In this document: in pieces, positions 10,749-22,803 of the stretch
Layout: each line of letters opens with the position of its first letter
Numbering within the stretch: the first letter of the stretch is position 1
DNA from: Sphaerosporella brunnea
Taxonomy: Eukaryota; Ascomycota; Pezizomycetes; Pezizales; Pyronemataceae
Assembly (NCBI GenBank): GCA_008704415.1
Contig: VXIS01000007.1
Span: forward strand, 283,928-347,927
Reading direction: 5' to 3'
DNA: 64,000 nt
Made by a program: the position numbers and the translations under genes
Notes under the pieces: generated by a model
Databases searched by the model: none
What the model was told of the DNA's origin: nothing
The model's input: the letters and a program-made list of their open reading frames with translations, nothing else

Positions 10749-12339
10749 ATGTCTATCCGTCCTGAGAACATCGGCATCAAGGCCATTGAGATCTACTTTC
10801 CCAACCAGGTGTGTATATCCCTCTCTTGTAGGTTGTAGGGCGTGGTGTTGGCGCCCCTTTACGGTTTTCACCCCTGGCAACGCAACTGACAAACAATTCC
10901 TAGTGTGTTGAGCAATCCGAGCTTGAGAAGTTCGATGGCGTGTCCACCGGAAAGTACACCATTGGTCTCGGCCAGACCAAGATGGCCTTCTGCGATGACC
11001 GTGAAGGTACGTGACACCCGGTAGTTTGGGGGAAATTGTTCACCGCGAGGCTGATGCAATTGTTCTACAGACATCTACTCGATGGCCTTGACCGTCACCC
11101 AGTCGCTTTTGGAGAAGTACAACATCGACCCCAACTCGATCGGACGGCTCGAGGTCGGTACCGAGACCATTCTGGACAAGTCCAAGTCCGTTAAGTCAGT
11201 TCTCATGAGACTGTTTGGCAACAACACCAACATTGAAGGGGTCGACACCGTCAACGCCTGCTACGGTGGCACCAACGCGCTCTTCAACGCGGTCAACTGG
11301 GTGGAGTCCTCCGGCTGGGACGGACGTGATGCCATTGTCGTTGCTGGTGACATTGCCCTCTACGCCAAGGGTGCCGCGCGCCCTACCGGCGGTGCTGGTG
11401 CCGTTGCCATGCTCATCGGTCCCAATGCCCCGCTCGTCCTCGAGCCCGGCAAGCGTGGAAGCTACATGGCCCACGCCTACGATTTCTACAAGCCTGATCT
11501 GACCAGCGAGTACCCCGTCGTCGACGGCCACTTCTCCATCCGCTGCTACACCGAGGCTGTCGATGCTTGCTACAAGGCTTACAACAAGCGCGTGGCCACT
11601 CTTGCTGCAAGCAAGGCCGCCAATGGCACCAACGGTATCAACGGCAGCTCCGCTGAGGGACTTGACCGCTTTGACTACATGGTCTTCCACGCCCCCACCT
11701 GCAAGCTAGTCTCTAAGTCTTACGCCCGTCTGCTCTACAACGACTACGTTGCGTCCCCCAGCTCTGAGCAGTTTAGCACTGTTCCCGAGGAGCTCCGCGA
11801 CATCGACTACGAGGCATCGCTCGCTGACCGCAACATCGAGAAGACCTTTATTGCCCTGTCCAAGAAACGCTTCCAGGAGCGCGTCCAGCCCGGTATTGAG
11901 GTCCCCACGAACTGTGGTAACATGTACACCGCCAGCGTCTACTCCGGTCTCTGCTCGCTCCTCAAGAACGTCGATTCCGACAACCTGCAAGGCAAGAAGA
12001 TTGGTCTTTTCTCCTACGGATCTGGTCTTGCCAGTTCGCTTTTCTCTATGACCGTCAAGGGAAGCACCAAGGAGCTCACCGAGAAGCTCAACCTCACTGA
12101 GAGGCTTGCTGCGCGAAGAGTCGTTGCCCCGGAGGTCTACGATGCTGTGAGTACCTGTTATGTCACTGTTCACTGACGTAATTACTGACGTACTTTATCA
12201 GATGTGCGAGCTTCGCCACAAGGCTCACGGAAAGAAGGACTACACTCCCGAGGGACCTACCGACACCATCGCCAGCGGTGCCTACTACTTGACGAGCATC
12301 GACGGCATGTTCCGAAGAGAGTACGCCCGCAAAGAGTAA
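10749..12339 (+). CDS. ERG13: Hydroxymethylglutaryl-CoA synthase
   Basis: HMG-CoA synthase condenses acetyl-CoA with acetoacetyl-CoA, the committed entry to mevalonate and ergosterol. Exons are 10749-10808, 10904-11006, 11071-12146 and 12202-12339, giving 458 residues. The N-terminus has [11 protein letters not shown] and [11 protein letters not shown]. The catalytic Cys lies at residue 118 in [29 protein letters not shown] and the PVVDGHFSI stretch follow, the catalytic His is in [11 protein letters not shown], and [14 protein letters not shown] forms part of the active site. The C-terminal Y-Y-L-T-S-I-D segment is family typical. No N-terminal mitochondrial presequence is seen, consistent with the cytosolic enzyme. 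It is somewhat shorter than yeast Erg13 (491). Confidence 0.97.
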
Positions 12340-12965
12340 ACGCAATAGATTTTTTTATTTTATTTTATTTTTAAATTTTTTTTACAGCACTGATGGGGTT
12401 TTTGTCCTTTTCCTTATTTTCTTTTATACAACGCCTTGTAATAATGTTTATGGGAACCATGATACCACGTTTAGAGAAGAAACAGAAGATGATTTAGATA
12501 AATATCTCTTAGCACGCACTGCTTACCATAAATTGGCTGTGTCGGGGAGTGTTTTTTTTTCTACTGCTACTACTGTTTGTTCCATTCTCCGAGGTTCTCT
12601 CTGGCTAGAGAGGGCGGGTGGACTTGTCCCGAGTAATGATACCGTGTTATCATCAAAATATGACTATCCCGAGTGAGATGTGCCCGGATTTTGTCGACTA
12701 TTCCCACGTATCAGGCTCGGAATAATGTTGCACTGTCCTGTCCTGTTCGGCTGTTACTGTTTCGAGCTCACGCTCGGGCTCGGAGGGAGTCGGGTGAGAA
12801 CTTGTGAGGGGGAGGCGCAATGAGTGGGAATCGTATGTACGTACTAGTACATGTTATGTGGCTGTGGCTGCGCGGCACGGTGGTGGAATATTTTCCTCTG
12901 CCACAGGTACAAGATGTTGGTGGTACTGCTGCACTGCTTACCGCATAGTTTCAGAAATGCTCAGT
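12340..12965. other. Intergenic region downstream of ERG13
   Basis: The first 120 bp are A/T-rich with T runs (ERG13 3' flank). The rest holds no supported gene. Confidence 0.5.
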
Positions 12966-13395
12966 CACATTTTTTTGTTTTAATCATATTGCATTTGGCC
13001 GCTTGCGGCCATGGCATTTAAAGTACAGAATCATCGCCGCCCCTAGGCACTGGTCCTACTCTGGGGTTCGCTCCTCCGAAGGAAAAGAAAGCAAGGAAAT
13101 CGTAACTGGAGAGAAAAAGTTAAGGAAAATCGTGACAGAGAAGAGATACACAAGCGTAAACAGGTCTGATATCAGTTGGCCACCCTCGGCCACATTCCGA
13201 CACTCGTGCTGTCTAAAAAGGCCATCACCGCCTCTGTGCAACGGCCATCTGCAAGCAGGTCTCTCACCGCGGTGTTCGTCTTCCGCCAGTCACAAGTGCG
13301 GCGCTGGGGCGGGCATCGATCGCGGCCGCACCATCTCCATGAGCGTCAACGCCCAACCCAGCCCTTACAATTGTAGCAGTATAGCCTCGCTAGTT
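12966..13395 (-). mobile_element. 5'-truncated Tad-like LINE 3' end (copy 1)
   Basis: Read on the minus strand, this carries the decayed C-terminus of the LINE ORF2 protein (LLADGRCTEAVMAFLDST followed by VGMWPR and a stop), a roughly 190-bp 3' untranslated part, then the hairpin GGCCGCAAGCGGCC at 12998-13011 and an A-rich tail (GATTAAAACA). The same layout occurs in the full element at 32504-39018. A 29-T run (13404-13432) lies just beyond its 5' side. It is a fragment with no coding capacity. Confidence 0.7.
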
Positions 13396-13401
13396 GTTTT
13401 G

Positions 13402-13432
<31 letters not shown>

Positions 13433-14394
13433 GTGTGCGGCAAAGTACATACAGAAAGTTGGCATTGGTAAAACAGCTAGGCAGTCCAGTGCCGTCGTCG
13501 CCTGGCCATCTTTGTGAATACGGCAGGCTCTTGTTATAGTACTTACTGGTTGTTGGAAAGCGCCAGCCCTTCTGAGCTCTTTGCAAACTCCTTCCATAAC
13601 GGCATCGGTCTCCGGCATACTGAGCTACTTGTTGCACATGTGGTAGAATCAGGTGGCGATTCACTGTTCAGCACTCGCGCAGCACAACGAGTTGCTTTTG
13701 CTGTTGACAGCCCTTTCCCTTGTAGTCTACGCATTATTCTAACTTTCCAATTCAAAAGCACACGGAATGATGGTCTTGTGAAGAGATTCCGTTCCCGGCC
13801 AAGGAGTTGAAGCGAAGTAGCGGCTGTCGAGAGGTCATGCATGGTGACTGACGTGTTGAGTGGAATTGTTTGAGATGAGATCGTGTGATGTTCGCAATTC
13901 GCTCCAGCAGCAACTGATCAAGAGCACAAGGACATAAGGTACGGACATTCTGTTCGAAAGGAGCGCGAGGCTGGAGCGCAAATTTCATTGGTTAGCGCTC
14001 CACATACAGACTTCCCGTCATGTTGAAGTATCTATCGACCCGCAATTATGCAACAAATGACAATGGCCAACCCGCATTATAAACCGCAACCATAGGAGAT
14101 GAAAAGGCTACGCGAAGTAACAGAAGGTATGGGGAACAGAAAAAAAAAAAAGAAAATCACTAGACTCCGCGGATTGTTTCGCTCTAAAAAGGCAACCAGA
14201 CTCCCAGGACCCAGATACGGATGGACAACAGAAACAAAGCAAGTAAGTGTGGGTATGAATGAGTAAACGAAGCAATCAATAGCCACGGATAAAGAAAAAG
14301 AAAAAGAAAAAGCGAACGAAAAAGTGGCCATCGAAAAAATCAAGTGCTGGCGATTGTTAGTGCCGCAGCACCATGCATATCTACCCCGCTCGAA
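13396..14394. other. Intergenic region with 29-T run
   Basis: This contains the long T run at 13404-13432. Otherwise it is non-coding flank of the convergent ABC transporter gene, with A/G-rich low-complexity bases near 14295-14320. Nothing else recognised. Confidence 0.5.
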
Positions 14395-17300
14395 TTATGT
14401 CGTAGCGGTGTTTTTGTCATTTTCACTGCTGTTCTTTGGCTTCTTTTGCCCCTTATCTATGCTGGCTCTCTTGAGGCTTCCAGAGTTCCTGCGCTGTTGC
14501 GTGAACTGTTGCTTGATAGGAGATGAAACCGACTCAGACCTCTTCAACGGAGCCTGATCTTCTTTGCCAGTGAAACCGGTGAGGGACCTGGTTCTGGGCC
14601 TCAACTGGCCGGCGACATTATCGAGAGGCCGAATTACTGACAGCGGTCCTCCATCGTTTTCGGATTCAGCGGCATTACCCTTAGTTTTATTACCGTTGCG
14701 GAACCGACGTTTCGCCTTACCAATACTTCCGGTCGCAGCACCAGAGTTTTCGCCAGCGGTAGAGTGGGGTTGCTCGTTCTCCTTCATGGAAGGCGGCGTC
14801 TTGACAGCAGGTAACTCGACAACAGCAGACGTTGTGATATCCACAGATGGTGTGGACTGGATGTCCGCAATTGTCTCCATGGGCTTTGTATCAGTGTTTC
14901 CATCCTTCTCGGTAGACTTGGCCTTGGAATTTCTTCGGCGGATGCGTCGACGGCGCTTCTTAAACTCCTGGGGACTATCTGCATCTGGATCGCCCGTGAT
15001 CGCTCCTTCACCGCTGCTCTCGTCACCTGCAACAGGGCTGTCTGTTCCTCCTGCAGCCGAGGCCTCTAACTGAGCCGCAGTCTTGCCGGCATTAGTATGG
15101 GTTTCATTCTGAATGCTGTCGAGAGTCTTGGAATCTATTCCCTCGTTTTCCGTTTCACTCCTTGAAATATCAACCTCCTTCTCCTGCCTTGTGACACCTT
15201 CAGAAGGCACTAGAATTTGAACAGGTTCCTCGGGTGCAACTGGAGATGCCGGGGCTGGGGTTTGAACTTTGACAGCTTGCTGTGATTTCTGAGCCGGCTC
15301 TGATGCAATGACAGGAATGCCTTTGGGGACAAACTCCTTAGCATCTGGCTTCAAGACGGTGGCGCTCTTGACGGTCAAAGCATCTCCTGCGAACGAAGGG
15401 GCGGCTACTTTGACAGCAGTTGTGTGTTTGAGGATTCCATGGCTGGGCGCAGCTATGCGAGGGTTCAGCGGGTTTGTGGCGGGCTGGAACAGGAACTGGG
15501 GGTTCCAAACAGTCCTCTCTGGGAGACTAAAAGTGACAGTTGATTGCGGCGCAGTCGAACGTTTTAAAGCCTCCGGAATCTCTATGAGCTGCGACGAGGG
15601 AGCGGCAGGCTTCGTAGCATCGTCGGAATCCGCAGAAGCGAGCAGATCCTCGATCAGACGGGATCCCTTCGGCTTTGGAGATGGCTGAACCTCCGGCCTC
15701 AACTGCTTGGACCATAGCTGGCGGTACATTCCCTCGGCCTCCAAGAGTTCGTCATGAGTTCCCTGTTCGGCAATTCTGCCGTCCTTGATAACAATGATAA
15801 GATCGGCATCCATGATCGTCGAGAGGCGATGAGCCACAACAAACATCGTGCGATTTTTGGCTAATCTCTGGAAGGCATCTTGTATCTGACGCTCGGTTTC
15901 CATATCGATCATGCTGGTTGCCTCGTCCAACAAGATTATCTTCGGATCTTTCAGGATTGCTCTCGCAATGGCAACCCGCTGTAATTCTCCACCTGATAGC
16001 CGGACACCACGCTCACCAACTTGAGACAGGTAACCGTCGGGGAAACTGAGTATTTTCTCGTGAATGGAAGCGGCACGGCAAGCCTCATAAACTTCTTCAT
16101 CGGTTGCGTCGAAGTTGGCATATTTGAGGTTGTTCATAATCGTGTCACTGAACAGTTGTGGATCCTGTGGCACGACGCCCAAGTGATTTCGGAGACTTGA
16201 CAACTTAATGTCACGGATATCGTGTCCGTCGATCTTAATTGCACCAGAGGCGATGTCGTAGAAGCGGAAGAGGAGCTTTAAGCATGTTGTTTTTCCACCA
16301 CCAGTTTCTCCGACAAACGCCACCGTCGTACCTGCTGGAACATGAAAACTAACGTCTCTGATCGCCGGCTTCCTGGAGTCGTAAGAAAAACAAACGTTCT
16401 CGAAGTCAACAGTTCCCTCGACTGTATCCAACTCAAGAGCATGAGGCCGGTCCTCGACGGAGGGTTTCACCTGAAAAAGTGCCAGCAGCCGCTCAGCGTC
16501 GAGCATTTGAATTTGGATCCTTCGGTAGAAATTTGCAAAAAAGCCCAGGGGGCCTGCGAGTTGAGCCCAATATGACAAAAGTGTCACGAAACTCCCAACC
16601 GGTTGGGAGCCTATGGTAACTTCGTATACAGCGAGGAAACTTGCGGCGAGAAGTCCAACTGTGAATGTAAGACTCTGAGCAACATTGAGCACAGAGACTC
16701 CGAGAAGCCATTTGCGTTCGGCCTTTTGAAAGAGGCCAATTGCTGTAGAACTCAGTATGTTAAGTAATGTAACGATAGCCAGGCGAGACATACCTTTATA
16801 GTAGCGGTTTTGCTCATACGGTACGCGGTTGAAGTACTGTATCATGTCAGATGAGTTCCCGGCTTGCATCTAGTTATAGGAGTATACTTACACTGACAGT
16901 CGTCCAGCTGGAGACGGTCTCGATCAAAATGTTGATCTCATTTCTCGATGTCTGCACCAAAGTTAGGCTGACCTCTGGACTCTGATTGTTGGTTAATCAC
17001 TGACCATGTTCAAGTTCCTTCTGAGGTCGTTTCGCATTGCACTGAGCTTGAATGTAATCCAAAGGTATGAGATCGATACAACAGCAACTATCAACGCCAT
17101 GTAGGTTCCAAAGGCCCAGAAGAAGTAGCCAAATGCAATGACAAGATCCACAAGCATTGGCACAACCTGGAACAGAATCGACTCGATGAACCCGTTCACA
17201 GATCGTCCTTGTGTGATCGAACTCCAAACATCACCGGTCTTTTTGCCGGTGTGGTAATCATAGGAAAGCGACATCACATGGTTATAAGACGCAACGGTTA

Positions 17301-18634
17301 GCGAGCGATGAGAGAACTGGTCGATGGGAATCCAGAGGTAGGATTGAAGGGCAGCAACACCGGCGGTTGAGTCCAGCCATCTGAATACGATGAAAAACGT
17401 CAACTGGCTCCATGGAATGCGGCCTGTACTCGGTTAGAACTAGATTGCTACGCCCGTTTTAGCACCGAACCAACCGCTGGGCTCCGTCGGCTGCATTTCG
17501 GGGGATATTCGGAACATCACAACAACCAGAATCACCATTTTGGAACTTACCATTTCCTCCCATAAGCGCATTGGTGACCACTCCAAGTTGATGTGGGACC
17601 ATCACATTCAATCCTCTCTGCGCCAAAAGGCAGAATCCCACCAGCAACATGCAAATTTGCAGCCGCCAGTTACTCTTCGGCCATATGTGCTCCCAGAAGA
17701 TCTGCCCACAGGTTTCAGCCGTCAGAAAAAAAGAGCCCGTGTAACACCAAGTATCTGAAACTGAAACATGAGACTCACCGCATACGACTTGGCATACGTC
17801 CACCAGTTTCCACTTGCTTCAATCTTCTTCAACATATTTGACTTGATATTCCTCGCTTCTTCGGCCTCCAAGTCGGCTTCGGAAGACGTGCCGTACGTAG
17901 GCGGCTGTGCCGGCCCCGAACCAAGCAGCGGCTCTGATTCCTGGCCCATGCTGTCCATGCCTTTATCTCGCACAGCCCATACACCCAGGGGTGCGGCAGC
18001 GAATACAAGCATCCGGAGCCCTTGGATCCCAAACCTGGCGACCTCAAATTTGTTGAAGGCGGCGTTGGTTGCGAGAGAAAGCGACAGCAGACAAGCTTCC
18101 GCAGTCACTGCAATGAACCACGACCCATAATACGGATGCCAGACTGGCGTCTGGGTATCAAGCATGGCGAGTTCCACCACTCCCCAGGCAACTATGGACG
18201 TCAAGAGGTAAATCTGTGGTTGCGGTCAGTGCACCGCCACACCGTCTGGGCTGTTTGGAAAACACAAACCACATTATCTTGAGAACTCCACCACCCAGTC
18301 TCGATCAATGACCGCATACACTGCAAAACAGCCTCGCCAACCTGTAAAACGTCAAAGAAAAAACGTGAGCTTCGTCGATCGTCGAGCGTTGAGGAATATA
18401 AACATGCTGCGCCACAGCAACTGATGGGAGACTAACATAGCTCACAATGAGGGCCAGCTGCAGAAAGACGAAGAGTCGCTTCCGAAAATCGTTTCTCTGG
18501 GCACTCAGATTTGCCATCGTACAAACAGCGGCAGCTTGTGAGGCGAGGAACCAAACAAATACTGCTGTCGGGTACACATAGTGCACAACGCGGATAGCGG
18601 CCGGTGGCACAGCAAGGAGCGGAGCGGCAGCCAT
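14395..18634 (-). CDS. hmt1: HMT1-type ABC half transporter with long C-terminal tail
   Basis: A heavy-metal-tolerance type ABCB half transporter; relatives sit in vacuolar or mitochondrial membranes and move thiol-conjugated metals. Minus-strand exons are 18634-18437, 18341-18270, 18213-17779, 17701-17551, 17423-17005, 16951-16892, 16836-16794 and 16742-14395, giving 1241 residues. Domain order: extra N-terminal membrane helices (residues 1-250, MTABC_N-like), one six-helix transmembrane domain (about 270-540) and one ATPase (about 575-815). The ATPase shows Walker A GETGGGKTT, signature VRLSGGELQR, Walker B IILLDEATS and switch His in VAHRLST. About 410 low-complexity residues follow, with an Arg/Lys-rich patch (KKRRRRIRRRNSK) and a basic Ser/Asn end, well beyond the roughly 830 residues of S. 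pombe Hmt1. Substrate and membrane are inference. Confidence 0.9.
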
Positions 18635-19317
18635 GGCCGAAAATTGTTGAAATTCAACAATCCCGAAAGTTCTGTCGACACAGCGAATGTCGATTAGAAT
18701 AGAAGGGGGTGGTGGAGCAAGATATCTGCAAGGACTTGAAGATGCGGCAGCGAGAAAGCGAATGATATGCAGGTTAGTAAAAGAAGGAAGGGGCGGGAGG
18801 GATATGGGTTGAATGGAGAAGTGGGTGGTGTGGTGGTGGAGCGTCGGGCAGCAAGGGTAGGCAGAAGCGAAGCAGCAGGGCTGATATGGGGGGGGGGGGG
18901 GTTGGAACGAGTGAGTGCACAGCCGAGTGGGAATTGCAGATAGCAAAAGCGGGAGGGGCACTGCTCAGGAGGGTTTGGGGAGATATTGTTTCAAGCACCT
19001 CGTGGTGGCTCTAGGGTTTGCCAGCAGATGCAGGGAGGGAGCAGTTGAGACAGGCACAGGCGTTCGCTGGAAGAATTGGCTTCGGAAAAGGAAGGTGTTG
19101 GTGCTCAAAGGCCGTGGAGCGGGCGAGAGGGTGTGCAGAAGGCCGGCAAGATACCAGGCCAAGCAAGCAAACAAACAGAAGCAGCACAGACCGGCCCTTT
19201 GTGTGGGAGCGGAGCAGATGCATATCGAGCAGCAAGAAGCTGTGACTTCACCGCTGGGTCGACTGCAACGTCAAAAATGCGTGCGGGCTTTCTCCTGCAG
19301 GTCTCGGAGCAGGAAAG

Positions 19318-19326
19318 CAAGAAAGC

Positions 19327-19377
<51 letters not shown>

Positions 19378-19378
19378 C
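19318..19378. repeat. GAAA microsatellite
   Basis: About thirteen near-perfect GAAA units, flanked by GCAA variants on both sides (GAAAGCAAGAAAGC before, GCAAGCAAGCAG after). It lies in the intergenic region upstream of the ABC transporter gene. Confidence 0.85.
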
Positions 19379-20430
19379 AAGCAAGCAAGCAGGAAAGAAA
19401 GAAAGCCCAGTTTTCTGGAACTTTTCCACAAAACAACGAGGTGTTGACTCGTTCGCAGCGACGACGACGAACGCTGCAGACTGCAGTAGCGCTTAGATCC
19501 CGCCGACACGCCGCCCCCACCAATGGAGCCGACCCAGGTCGCGTTCACCAGGGGCAAGCAAGCTCGGGTCTGCTGCTTGTTTGCACCTCTCACGGCAACT
19601 CCGCTGCCCTTGTGCTCTGCATACATTGGTATTGGTGTGCATTAAAATATTTGCCGTTGCTTTGTAGCTCCAGCCATTGGATAAGGACCCTTTGACCGGT
19701 GCGTTTTCTCGACAACTTCGCTCGAAGATCGAGGCTTCACTATCGCCAACCGACTTCGCTTTTGCTGTCCGTTACGTTTTAATAGCCTTCATCGAACAAC
19801 CGACATGGGAGCCTGCCAACCAAGTGCAGGATCATCGCAAAAATTGCACTTCGGGAAGCACAGCCATGCAGGCGATATCTTCCAGCACTGACACAGCGAC
19901 GGGAGCTGCAAGCATGGGTGGTCATGCGAAGTATGTATCAATCCCGGATTACGGATACCTTACAGCTGAACCAAGCTGCCTAAATTCGGAACATGGTTAG
20001 ACAGCCGCGCTGTAGCGGGCCTTCCAATTAGCAGCTGGCAATCATGATCAAACGCCTTGTTCGGTCTGCACACTCCAGTCAACAATATGCACGGGAAGAA
20101 CGCCCGCCAGCGAACGCTCGCTTGTTCGGGATTGCCAAAAAATCAAAGCAGCCTGGTCATTATCTTCAATGCGGAAGCTCACATCACGGCAAAAGACCGT
20201 TGGCTGCCTGTTGTCCGCACCCAGACATTGCCAGTCTAGGTCGGCATTGATTCAGGGATTGGAACTCACTGCCGTCCGCGCCAATGATCAGCTACTTCCG
20301 TCTGTCTCGATTCAGCGCTCTGACCAGCTGGCAGGCGTTGTGACGACATGTATCGGGGGTTTTACATAGACAGGTCTGGAGCGGCACGTGGCAAGACGGG
20401 TAGCAGGGATGCTGAAGTTTCTAGCGAGCT

Positions 20431-20474
20431 CATCATCATCATAACCATCATCATCATCATCATCATCATCATCA
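20431..20474. repeat. CAT trinucleotide microsatellite
   Basis: Four CAT units, a short break (AAC), then ten further CAT units. Intergenic. Confidence 0.85.
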
Positions 20475-22097
20475 CATCCTCGGCGAGTGCAACTTCGAAT
20501 TAGGAATCAATAGAGTACATTCCTTTCCCTAGGATGCGGGTATCGGAGCAGCAGCTCTGTTTGCTTTCTTTTTCGATGATGATGAACTGGACCGGCCTGT
20601 CGGAGGGGAAATGTTCCCGAAGCAGATGATCACAGGCACTATCTACATACAATGCATTCCGCCTTAAGCTTAATAACCATCAGTGTTTTCTCTCCTAGAA
20701 TAGAGAGAGCAAATCTCATAAAGTGCAGGAAGAAATCGATCTTGTTAGTGCCGTGGACTTGGAATGACGTCTCGGATAACTTTCATGGAGGTAGATCACA
20801 ACCGGTCACTCGAAAATCAAGTGATCCTCCGATCCCGGCCGGAATACAATTCTCTCAGCCTATAGCAGTTATCTATGCTAGTGTTCCATTCACATCGAAC
20901 TTTAGGATGCATCGAAATGCGAGGTGATGTGGTAGTTCCCATCTTTAACCATGACATCGTACTCCTTTACCGGGAGGGAGGGAGAGAGGAAGAGAAGCTA
21001 CTGGTTGCGCGTGCCCGTGAGGAAGAACAACGGAGACATTTCTTTGGACAGGTATTCTATGTATGCACTGCGGGATGGTGTTGGTTTGGTCCTCGGGAAC
21101 CGGAGACCAACTAGAGTAGAGTACTGGCGTCGACGTCCGTGCGCCTGCCAACACCTCTCCTCGCCACTGCCACTATTCGCAAGCTTACGCTGCATGATTC
21201 AACACTCTGACTGATGGCTCCACTCCGCCCGCTCTGGAAGCCGCAGGGCTTGTGGAAGGGGATCATGAGAATGGGTCACCCGGACAGGTCTAACTGACGT
21301 GTACAGCACACTTGGAAGCCACGCCGGGCCCACGATCAGTGATGCCAATAGTCGGACTCAAACGCCCAAGTCTGTGTAAACGAGCTAGCCAACCCGGCTG
21401 GCTGATTGAAGGAGCCGGGGAATTTGTAGCCCGAAGCCTGGCTAATGACCGAGTGCTACCTAGTGAGCCCGCAAGTGTCACCGGGAGCTGGATTTAATGA
21501 TAGCATGAATTTGATGTGCCTCCGCTGCTTGAATTCACTCTCTGGTAGTTCTGCCAGCCAGCCGGACTTTTTTGAGAAGCTCCGCAGCCTTCAGTCAGCC
21601 CGGCCGGCTATCGACATCACTTGTCGCACGGCGCCAACATGTAATGGTGGCAGAGTCTGTGGGTGGAGTGTTGGAGACATTAAACACCGCAAAAGAGCTA
21701 TGCTGCAACGAGTGACCTACGTCGCTCAACGGATTCCGTACAGTCATAACTAAGGCCGTGGGCCGATATGCTGAAGTTGTCGAGGAAGCCCAGGCGTTGG
21801 GCGTAAATATTTGGGCAGCGGTCAAGCGGTTCACAGGGTGGATGCGGGAAATAGCAGGTGAAGCGGGAAGGGCGCGGGGCTAGAGAAGAGGTAAGCTGAA
21901 GCTCAGAATTACAAGAAATCGGCCCGCTCGGAATATCGTGATTTTGAGCGAAATGTCGCGAGTCGACTTCTGGCGCAAGATCCAAGATTCGAACATCCCA
22001 CAATATTGAAACTTCAAAATGCGAGCATACCGAAGTAGAAGATTGTAGCTAAAGGAAGCTGATGTAATCAATATATTCCGCCAATACCACTATGTTA

Positions 22098-22295
22098 CAG
22101 TCATTTGGCCTCATTTTGCGCACCGGCTCATTTTGCGCAAGGGCTTAGGGTTTGCAGCGTTCTCGGAAAAGCTCGTACACCACCAAGTTCAAAATCCGCG
22201 GATAGCACTGCTAGGCATTGCCTACCATTGGCCAGATCCAAACCCTAAGCCCTTGCGCAAAGTGAGCCGGTGCGCAAAATGAGGCCAAATGACTG
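22098..22295. mobile_element. MITE with about 57-bp inverted repeats and TA duplication
   Basis: A 198-bp element starting CAGTCATTTGGCC and ending in its reverse complement. The terminal inverted repeats match for about 57 bp with a single mismatch (T/C) and enclose about 80 bp of unrelated sequence. It is flanked by TA on both sides (22096-22097 and 22296-22297), the duplication expected of Tc1/mariner-type elements. It has no coding capacity, so it would depend on a transposase elsewhere. The inner ends of the arms contain TTAGGG-like sequence, which is part of the arm and not a telomere repeat. Confidence 0.88.
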
Positions 22296-22297
22296 TA

Positions 22298-22803
22298 CTT
22301 TTGGAACCCTGACCGCGGTGGTTAGGGTTGGTTGCCGCGCAGGTTAGGGTTGTTGGAGGTGTCACGTTTTATAGTAGTTCTGTTTGCTTTTCTCTTTCTC
22401 TTGTTTCAGTATAGCTTGCTAGTAACGATAGGAATAGAATGAGGCGATTTGATGTATAGCAGGTTCCCGAGTTTTGTACAGTGTTTCCGGACAGTTGATG
22501 TTGACGCTACGCCCACCCCTGTCTTGACAACACACGCCCGCGTAACAAAACTCGATGGGTTTGATCTCAACAGACACGTTCACAGACGTCGCGAAGCAAT
22601 CAAAGACACATCCAACGACCCTTCTTCACAGCATATGACTCTAACATCTCCGCCATGTCCAGCAACAAAGGTGCAACCCCAGACCTCTTGGAGGAAGAAT
22701 GCAATGAACTCACTCTCTGGGGTGTCAAGATATAGTCTGGCCTCCACAAACCACCCAAGATGTGATCAATCTCACCCCGCGCAAAAGCAGACAGGCCTAC
22801 AGC
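22298..22803. promoter_or_regulatory. Region upstream of MCM10
   Basis: About 500 bp between the MITE and the MCM10 start, including two isolated GGTTAGGGTTG stretches (about 22320-22350). The bases before the ATG are open in the same frame for about 14 codons without a Met, so an extra upstream exon cannot be excluded. Confidence 0.4.

Larger units (their letters stand above)
18635..22097. other. 3.5-kb intergenic region with microsatellites
   Basis: No supported gene. It contains a 14-G run (18888-18901), a GAAA-type microsatellite with interruptions (about 19318-19378), and a CAT repeat (20431-20474, with one interruption). Open frames in 18915-19626 read through the GAAA repeat and are composition artefacts. 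A few degenerate CAGCC/GGCTGG stretches near 21370-21610 suggest old repeats that I cannot name. Confidence 0.5.

Noticed and set aside
13003..13539. 178-codon plus-strand frame
   Set aside because: It runs antisense across a LINE 3' fragment and through a 29-T run that gives a Phe stretch; no family features.
18915..19626. Overlapping frames on both strands around the GAAA repeat
   Set aside because: Lys/Glu or Phe/Leu/Ser runs come from the microsatellite; no domain.
22140..22355. Interstitial telomere repeats (TTAGGG)
   Set aside because: Only isolated single units, two of them within MITE arms; no array.
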